Source: CAWDLX01 sp046728155 (GTDB lineage Bacteria > Actinomycetota > Actinomycetes > Mycobacteriales > Micromonosporaceae). From it: DNA of 26,750 nucleotides. The notes under the pieces were generated by a model that was not told the DNA's origin, made no database searches, and worked only from the letters and a program-made list of their open reading frames with translations. Both the position numbers and the translations under genes were made by a program. Numbering within the stretch: the first letter of the stretch is position 1; the number at the start of each line of letters is the position of its first letter. Shown here piece by piece: positions 21,860 through 26,750 of this stretch. The stretch is from assembly GCA_046728155.1 (NCBI GenBank), contig JBKPDY010000081.1, positions 1-26,750 on the forward strand. The letters are read 5' to 3'.

Positions 21860-23044
21860 ATGTACGACACGATCGGCCGCTCGCGCGGCACGGACTTCTT
21901 CCACATCGGTGACCAGCTCACCGCCGAGGAGCGCGACTACTGGCGGCGTACCCGCGACTTCGTCGATGCCGAGGTGCTGCCGGTCATCAACGGGTACTGG
22001 GAGCAGGCACAGTTCCCGTGGCCGCTGGTCAAGAAGTTGGCCGCCCTGGACGTCGTCGGGGACGGAATCGACGGATATGGCTGCCCGCCGATGAGTCCCA
22101 TCGCCGCCGGACTGGTACACATGGAGCTGAATCGGGGCGATGGCAGCCTCGGGACGTTCCTCGGCGTTCAGGCGGGGCTCGCGATGAAGTCCGTTGCTGT
22201 GCTCGGGTCGGAGGAGCAGAAGAGCCGGTGGCTGCCGGCGATGGCGAGGCTCGACACGATCGGCGCCTTCGCTCTGACCGAACCGATGCACGGCTCCGAC
22301 TCGGTCGCGCTGGAAACGTCGGCCCGCCGCGACGGTGACACCTGGGTCATCAACGGCCAGAAGAAGTGGATCGGCAACGCGACCATCGCCGACGTGATCG
22401 TCGTCTGGGCCCGGGACACGGAGGACGGCCACGTCAAGGGTTTCCTCGTCGAGAAGGGCACGCCGGGCTACGACGCCCGCCGCATCGACGGCAAGGGCTC
22501 CCTTCGAGCGGTGTGGCAGGCCGAGATATCGCTGACCGAGGTGCGGGTGCCGGAGGAGAACCGGCTTCCCCTCGGCCGGACTTTCAAGGACGTGGGAGGC
22601 GTGCTCGCCGGCACCCGCAACACGGTGGCGTGGGCCGCTCTGGGTCACGCCGTGGCCGCCTACGACGCTGCCCGAACGTACTGCGGCGAACGGGTCCAGT
22701 TCGGCAAGCCGCTCATCTCGTTCCAGATCGTCCAGGACCGGCTCGTCAAGATGCTCGCCGAGCTGTGCGGAATGCAGCTCTACTGCCTGCGGCTGGGCCG
22801 CCTCATCGAGGAGGGCAGCTTCAGCGACACGATCGCGGCGCTGGCCAAGATGAACAACACCAGCAAGGCCCGCGAGGTCATCCTGGCCGCTCGGGACCTG
22901 CTGGGCGGCAACGGGATTCTGCTCGACTTCCACGTCATGCGCCATCTCGCCGACATGGAGGCGATCCACACGTACGAGGGCACGGAGACGATCCAGACGC
23001 TCATCGTGGGACGGGACATCACCGGTGTGGCCGCGTTTGCGTAG
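21860..23044 (+). CDS. Acyl-CoA dehydrogenase, glutaryl-CoA dehydrogenase-like
   Basis: A 394-residue flavoprotein of the acyl-CoA dehydrogenase family. The FAD/substrate motif AFALTEPMHGSDSVAL and INGQKKWIGNA are typical. RVQFGKPLISFQIVQDRLVKM and DLLGGNGI match the C-terminal helical domain. The catalytic base is Glu373 in IHTYEGTETIQTLIVGRDITG, the position seen in glutaryl-CoA and short/medium-chain dehydrogenases. It oxidises an acyl-CoA at alpha-beta with electrons to ETF. AAGGA at 6 nt supports the ATG at 21860, 8 nt after the phaC stop. The next gene overlaps its end by 20 nt. In this operon it probably converts acyl-CoA from the ligase into enoyl-CoA, one step before the hydroxyacyl-CoA needed by PhaC; no enoyl-CoA hydratase (PhaJ) gene is present here. 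The glutaryl-CoA specificity and any decarboxylation are not proven. Confidence 0.92.
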   Translation: MYDTIGRSRGTDFFHIGDQLTAEERDYWRRTRDFVDAEVLPVINGYWEQAQFPWPLVKKLAALDVVGDGIDGYGCPPMSPIAAGLVHMELNRGDGSLGTFLGVQAGLAMKSVAVLGSEEQKSRWLPAMARLDTIGAFALTEPMHGSDSVALETSARRDGDTWVINGQKKWIGNATIADVIVVWARDTEDGHVKGFLVEKGTPGYDARRIDGKGSLRAVWQAEISLTEVRVPEENRLPLGRTFKDVGGVLAGTRNTVAWAALGHAVAAYDAARTYCGERVQFGKPLISFQIVQDRLVKMLAELCGMQLYCLRLGRLIEEGSFSDTIAALAKMNNTSKAREVILAARDLLGGNGILLDFHVMRHLADMEAIHTYEGTETIQTLIVGRDITGVAAFA

Positions 23045-23849
23045 GGCCCGACCGGAGACGCGGCACGTCGACATCGACGGGCTCCGGTTGCGGGTGGGGA
23101 TACGCGGCACCGGCCGACCGTTGCTTCTGCTGATGGGGATCGGCGCCAACATGGACATGTGGGCGCCCTTCGAGGAGGAGCTGGACGCGGCGGCGGTACA
23201 GACCATCACGGTGGATGCCCCGGGCACGGGCGGCTCCACCGGATACCGCTGTCCGCGACGGATGTCCGGGCTGGCGCGGACGCTGGTCAGGATGCTCGAC
23301 GAACTGGGGTACGAGGACGTGGACCTGCTCGGCGTGTCCTTCGGTGGGGCGCTCGCCCAGCAACTCGCTCATCAGGCTCCGGGGCGGGTACGGCGGCTCG
23401 TGCTGGCTGCGACCGGGCCGGGCTTGGGCGGGATTCCCGGCTCGCCCCGGGTCCTCTGGGCGCTGGCTACGCCCCGGCGGTACGCCCAACCCGAGTACTT
23501 CCGCAGGATCGCTGGACGCGTTTACGGCGGCTCGGCTCGCCGCGATCCTGACGCGACCCTTCAAGGCTCGCTGGCGAGGTTCACGCGACCGCCGTCACTC
23601 GTGGGATACCTCGCTCAGCTCTACGCGATCGCCGGCTGGACCAGCGTCCCGTGGCTGCATCACCTCGGCCAACCCACACTGGTCATCAACGGGGACGACG
23701 ACCCCATCGTGCCGCTCGCCAACGGGCGGATGCTGGCTCGAATGATTCCCGGCGCGCGGCTGCACGTTGTGCACGGCGGCGGACACCTGTTCCTGCTGGA
23801 ACAACCCGCTGAGATCGCCGGCCTCGTCACCGATTTCCTCGCGCCATAG
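23025..23849 (+). CDS. phaZ: Alpha/beta hydrolase, intracellular medium-chain PHA depolymerase-like
   Basis: A 274-residue alpha/beta hydrolase closely resembling intracellular medium-chain-length PHA depolymerases of the Pseudomonas PhaZ type. Triad: Ser105 in GVSFGGALAQQLAHQAP, Asp in NGDDDPIVPL (residues 224-226) and His254 in GGGHLFLLEQ. Matching stretches include GIGANMDMWAPF, VDAPGTGGS, LWALATPRRYAQPEYFRRI, YGGSARRDPDA, and AGWTSVPWLHHLGQPTLVI. It would hydrolyse stored polymer to hydroxy acids, which the operon's ligase could re-activate. There is no signal peptide, so it is cytoplasmic. GTG 23025 overlaps the dehydrogenase gene by 20 nt, with a weak ribosome-binding site, so translation is probably coupled. 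The gene name rests on recalled family resemblance; a general esterase role cannot be excluded. Confidence 0.82.
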   Translation: MWPRLRRARPETRHVDIDGLRLRVGIRGTGRPLLLLMGIGANMDMWAPFEEELDAAAVQTITVDAPGTGGSTGYRCPRRMSGLARTLVRMLDELGYEDVDLLGVSFGGALAQQLAHQAPGRVRRLVLAATGPGLGGIPGSPRVLWALATPRRYAQPEYFRRIAGRVYGGSARRDPDATLQGSLARFTRPPSLVGYLAQLYAIAGWTSVPWLHHLGQPTLVINGDDDPIVPLANGRMLARMIPGARLHVVHGGGHLFLLEQPAEIAGLVTDFLAP

Positions 23850-23858
23850 GCTGCGTCG

Positions 23859-24404
23859 ATGCGTGGTGGGATCAGAGCCGTCGAGCTGCCGGCCGGGCCG
23901 TACCGGCTGCGGCTGGCGACGGAGGCCGACGTCGACGCGGCACTCGAGATGTCACGGGACCCGGACGTGGTGCAGTGGTACTCCACCCGCGTGACCGACC
24001 GCGAGTCGGCGAAGCGATGGCTCCTGCGGGGATCGGACTGGTCCGGCGGTCACCACGCGACGTGGGTGGTGGCCGACTCGGCCGATCAGCTCGTGGGGAC
24101 CTTCTCGATAGTTCACATCGATCGCGATGACCAGCGGGGCGCCCAGGTCAGCTACCGTACGGCACCCTGGGCCCGCAATCGTGGTGTGGCGAGCCACGCA
24201 CTCGTGGCCGCGACACGGTGGGCGTTCGGCACCGTGCACCTGGAACGGCTGGAGCTGCCGCACGCGGTCGCCAACCCGCCGTCGTGCCGAGTGGCGCAGA
24301 AGGCCGGCTACTTGCTGGAAGGCGTACAGCGACTGGGTTTTCGCGATGACCTCGGCCGCCGATGGGACAGCCATCTGCATGCTCGCCTCGCCGAGGACCG
24401 TTGA
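23859..24404 (+). CDS. GNAT-family acetyltransferase, RimJ/RimL type
   Basis: A 181-residue acetyltransferase of the RimJ/RimL (Acetyltransf_3) type, which acetylates N-termini of proteins or small amines. YRLRLATEADVDAAL and DPDVVQWYS are the usual start. VSYRTAPWARNRGVASHALVAATRWAF contains the acetyl-CoA loop (R-N-R-G-V-A), then LERLELPHAVANPPSCRVAQKAGYLLEGVQR is the family's conserved C-terminal part with Asn/Ser near the active site. ATG at 23859 lies 9 nt after the phaZ stop, with AGG upstream, so it may be the last gene of the PHA operon transcript, though with no obvious link to PHA. Target unknown. Confidence 0.88.
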   Translation: MRGGIRAVELPAGPYRLRLATEADVDAALEMSRDPDVVQWYSTRVTDRESAKRWLLRGSDWSGGHHATWVVADSADQLVGTFSIVHIDRDDQRGAQVSYRTAPWARNRGVASHALVAATRWAFGTVHLERLELPHAVANPPSCRVAQKAGYLLEGVQRLGFRDDLGRRWDSHLHARLAEDR

Positions 24405-24466
24405 CGGTGTACCGCGGAGCAGCGGTTCGGCTACTCTCGCCTGCATCTGTTCGGTGGGAGGGCGCC

Positions 24467-24946
24467 GTGACGACCAGGGCCGAGTTCGCGAACGACGAAT
24501 GGAACAGCTTGGTGCAATTGCCGCGTTGGGTCGTCGCCGCGGCCAGTGCCGCCCAGCATGACCTTCCACATCGGACCAAAATCGAGGTCGAGGCCGGCCT
24601 CATCGCATCGGCTCACGGGCGCGATACAGGCAACGCCTTCGTCGCCGAGGTCGCGGCCGACACCTTGCGGATCTTTGACAACAGGTCCACGGTCGCGGCG
24701 ATCGAGTTCGCGAACGTTGCGTCGGGGATCGCGGCGGTTCTCGATCGGGTGGCGGCGGTGAACTCCATGCTCAGCGCCAAGGCCGACCCCGCCAATGCGA
24801 TGGCGTATCGGCGGTGGCTGCTGGCGATCACCGATGTCGTGATCGCCGCGGCGCGCAGCGGCGACTTCCTCGGCTTCGGCGGTCAGCTGGTGACCGAGAA
24901 GGAACACCGTTTTCGCGACCGCTTGGCGTTGGTGCTGGAGACCTGA
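24467..24946 (+). CDS. Helical hypothetical protein (159 aa)
   Basis: Function not recognised. The predicted 159-residue protein is Ala-rich and mostly helical. It resembles, from memory, a common actinobacterial family starting with an EW segment (ANDEWNSLVQLPRWVVAAAS) and ending with YRRWLLAITDVVIAAARSGDFLGFGGQLVTEKE, which has no assigned function; TerB-like folds are a possible relation. It has no signal peptide, no Cys, and no visible catalytic motif. GTG at 24467 has GGAGG 5-6 nt upstream and starts directly before the conserved segment. An upstream ATG at 24362, overlapping the GNAT gene, would add 35 unlike residues. It may be co-transcribed with the GNAT gene, 62 nt upstream. Confidence 0.7.
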   Translation: MTTRAEFANDEWNSLVQLPRWVVAAASAAQHDLPHRTKIEVEAGLIASAHGRDTGNAFVAEVAADTLRIFDNRSTVAAIEFANVASGIAAVLDRVAAVNSMLSAKADPANAMAYRRWLLAITDVVIAAARSGDFLGFGGQLVTEKEHRFRDRLALVLET

Positions 24947-25039
24947 TCCGCAAGGTTGTCAATTCGTACCGCTTGTGAGCCTGGCGCACAATCATGTGGA
25001 ACCGCGGTAATTGGTCGATTGGCGGCCAGTGATCGAGAC
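24947..25039. other. Gap between hypothetical gene and insertion sequence
   Basis: The 93 bp hold no open frame of note and no tRNA-like or clear terminator structure. The stretch is somewhat richer in A/T than its neighbours. It forms the left flank of the insertion sequence. Confidence 0.4.
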
Positions 25040-26737
25040 TTGAGCGGTCTGAGAGGGCCTCCGGATGGGCTCGTTGATTACCGTGCGTGACGGCCTACTG
25101 GACTTGGTCATGGTGCAGCGGCCCTTGGCGGGTGATCCGCGGAGGGCTCGACGGGGCGGGTTCGGCTAGGTGGGCCGGGTCTTGTGCCCAGCGTGGATGA
25201 TCTTGAGGATGTTGTGGGTTGCGGCCCAGAGATGTAGTTCGGTTGCGACAGCTTCGCCGCGGTAGTTAATGGCCCGGCCGAACCTGTTGAATAGTTGCGC
25301 GAACACGGGTTCGACGATGGCGCCGCGTCGCTTGTAGACGGTGCGGTGGTCGGGGTTGTCGAACTGGGTGGCCATGATGTTCCAGGTTGCCGCGGCGGTG
25401 CTGATGTTGTCGCGTCGTCGTTGCGTTTGGCGGGCTTCCTTCTCGACGGCGATGAGAAGAAGCTTCACCGGCAGATCGGCGGTGAAGTTGGCTTCGGAGG
25501 CGTAGCCATTGTCGAAGAGTGCTGTTCGGATGGGGTCGGTGATTCCGGCGGCGTCGAGGTTGGCCCGACTGCGGTTGAGCAGCGGGAGCAGGGCCTGCTT
25601 ATCGGTGGTGTTGTTGTGGGTGGTGATGGCGACGATGAACTGGTTGGGGCAGGCGAGGACCTGGAGGTTGTGGCGTTGGTCGAAGCCGTCATTCTTGCCG
25701 GGCATGATCTTGCTGACCGGGTCGGTGGTGTTGACTCGGTTGGTGGTGGGCCGGGCGGCGGCGGTGGTCTCGGCGCGCGCGATGGCGGTGTCTAGCGCCT
25801 TCTTGGCTTGCCGAACCCGGATGTAGTCGTCGACGGAGCCGGGCCTCGTGCCCGGCCAGCTCGCACCGGTGGTGAGCGCTCCGTTGCGGCGATCGATGCT
25901 GGCCTGGGCGTCGGCCCGGGCCAGGTCGAGCCGGTCGGCCCAGCGGACCACCCGGGCCCGATCGCTGCGCAGCCGGTCCTCCCAGTCGGCCGTCGCCGAA
26001 TTGGGATGCGAGCGCAGGTACGCCAACGCGGTCTTGTAGGCGCGGAGCCGGCCGTAGTGCGCCTGCACCCGCCGCCGGGCCTTGGCATCCTCACGCCAGC
26101 AGCGGCGCGGCTCATCGTCGTCTCCGAAGAGGGTCATCGCGGCGTCGGTGTCGGCGCCGACATCATCCAGCCACGCTGCCTCCGCCGCGGCCAGCTGCTG
26201 TTCCAGCGCCGCGATCTGAGCCAGCAGCGTCGCCTCGTCGACCGTGGCGCTCATCGCCGCGTTGGCCAACAGGTAGGTGCCATCGCCAGCAACGATCGAC
26301 AGGTCAACCAGGCCCGCCGCATGACCTAGCCGCAGCGTCTGCGCCAGCAGGCCCTCGGTCGCCGTCCGGTGAGTCCCGATGAAACGATCCACAGTGGACC
26401 GGTCCGGGTACCGGTTGCCGGTGATCATCCGCGCTCCCAGGTCGTCGTAGCACGCAGCCGCGACAGCCCGCCCCGACATGATGCCCGTGGACCGGCAGTA
26501 CAGGATCAGCGCCAACATAACCCGCGGATCAAAAGGGGGCCGCCCACGACCGTCATCCCGATACGGCACCTGGAACGCGGACATGTCCAGTTGCTGCACC
26601 GCCTCAAGGAACCCGAACGCGGCATGCCCGGGCGGAAGCAACGCCCGAGCATCCATCGCCACCAGCGCCGGCTGCTTGCCCCAATCGCTACCCAGCCAAG
26701 TCCGACTCATGGATGTAAATTAGTAGAAACAGCTCAA
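25040..26737 (-). mobile_element. IS1182-family insertion sequence, candidate ends
   Basis: About 1.7 kb containing one transposase gene. The left end has TTGAGCGGTCT (25040-25050), and the right end, read inward on the minus strand, has TTGAGCTGTTTCT (26737-26725); 9 of the first 11 bases agree. These are proposed as terminal inverted repeats. The size fits the family (about 1.6-2 kb). I cannot see a clear target duplication, and the right flank is cut after 13 bases by the window end, so the exact boundaries are uncertain. Confidence 0.5.
25166..26710 (-). CDS. IS1182-family transposase
   Basis: A 514-residue DDE transposase. The N-terminal DUF772-type domain has LLPPGHAAFGFLEAVQQLDMSAF, GRPPFDPRVMLALILYCRSTGIMSGR and DRSTVDRFIGTHR. 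The DDE residues are probably Asp in VAGDGTYLLANA, Asp in ALFDNGYASEANF and Glu in GAIVEPVFAQLFNRFG, the last being the typical IS1182/IS1380-type Y/R..E region. Between the first two Asp residues there is a long charged helical insertion (LLAQIAALEQQLAAAEAAWL and onward, about residues 160-290). The frame is intact, so the element may be active. ATG at 26710 lies only 27 bp inside the proposed right end. Confidence 0.93.
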   Translation of the reverse strand: MSRTWLGSDWGKQPALVAMDARALLPPGHAAFGFLEAVQQLDMSAFQVPYRDDGRGRPPFDPRVMLALILYCRSTGIMSGRAVAAACYDDLGARMITGNRYPDRSTVDRFIGTHRTATEGLLAQTLRLGHAAGLVDLSIVAGDGTYLLANAAMSATVDEATLLAQIAALEQQLAAAEAAWLDDVGADTDAAMTLFGDDDEPRRCWREDAKARRRVQAHYGRLRAYKTALAYLRSHPNSATADWEDRLRSDRARVVRWADRLDLARADAQASIDRRNGALTTGASWPGTRPGSVDDYIRVRQAKKALDTAIARAETTAAARPTTNRVNTTDPVSKIMPGKNDGFDQRHNLQVLACPNQFIVAITTHNNTTDKQALLPLLNRSRANLDAAGITDPIRTALFDNGYASEANFTADLPVKLLLIAVEKEARQTQRRRDNISTAAATWNIMATQFDNPDHRTVYKRRGAIVEPVFAQLFNRFGRAINYRGEAVATELHLWAATHNILKIIHAGHKTRPT

Positions 26738-26750
26738 CACAGTCCAGAGT

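Noticed and set aside
21848..23239. 463-residue open frame on the - strand
   Set aside because: Antisense to the acyl-CoA dehydrogenase gene, with no domain and no plausible start signal.
24947..25165. tRNA or attachment site beside the insertion sequence
   Set aside because: No T-loop (GGTTCGAATCC-like) or cloverleaf pattern was found on either strand.

Overview
The window is high-GC DNA with many GTG starts, densely packed short-gap genes and several families that are typical of filamentous Actinobacteria: an XRE/DUF5753 regulator paired with a DUF397 protein, an LCP cell-wall ligase, an Eis-type acetyltransferase and a PucR/CdaR-type regulator. It looks like chromosomal sequence from an actinomycete, possibly Micromonosporaceae. 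That placement is inference from family content; there is no rRNA, tRNA or species marker here.

Layout. 1-5.1 kb: the 3' part of a gamma-glutamyltransferase gene (+), a leftward pair (beta-helix lipoprotein then HAD phosphatase), and a divergent Kef-type antiporter coupled by ATGA to a methyltransferase. 5.1-6.3 kb: a 348-bp gap with a TTAACG inverted repeat, then an exported C39-like cysteine peptidase. 6.3-8.55 kb: a leftward set DUF397 > XRE/DUF5753 > esterase. 8.55-11 kb: a divergent control region full of palindromes, then two rightward acetyltransferase genes, the second Eis-like. 11-12.6 kb: a short adenylate kinase paralogue and an SMP-30 lactonase. 12.7-16.6 kb: LCP protein (-) divergent from a glutamate synthase small-subunit gene without its large-subunit partner, then a convergent methyltransferase. 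16.7-18.35 kb: a small membrane protein with nonapeptide repeats converging on a PucR-type regulator. 18.5-23.85 kb: a rightward operon with acyl-CoA ligase, PHA synthase, acyl-CoA dehydrogenase and a medium-chain-PHA depolymerase-like hydrolase. 23.9-24.95 kb: another GNAT gene and an unassigned helical protein. 25.04-26.74 kb: an IS1182-type insertion sequence.

How the genes work together. The clearest pathway unit is the polyhydroxyalkanoate (PHA) operon: a ligase activates acids to acyl-CoA, a dehydrogenase oxidises acyl-CoA, the synthase polymerises hydroxyacyl-CoA, and the depolymerase mobilises the polymer. The divergent PucR-type gene is the natural candidate regulator. The DUF397/XRE pair is a known actinobacterial regulatory module.

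The most unusual DNA signals are: (1) a three-arm structure at 8752-8839 in front of the first acetyltransferase gene, in which one arm can pair either with an upstream arm or with the ribosome-binding region; (2) a 16-bp perfect palindrome upstream of the DUF397 gene; (3) a perfect 14-bp inverted repeat of unusually low GC between gltD and a methyltransferase; and (4) a duplicated ribosome-binding-site-plus-start segment at the front of the PHA synthase gene. No CRISPR array, tRNA or rRNA was seen.
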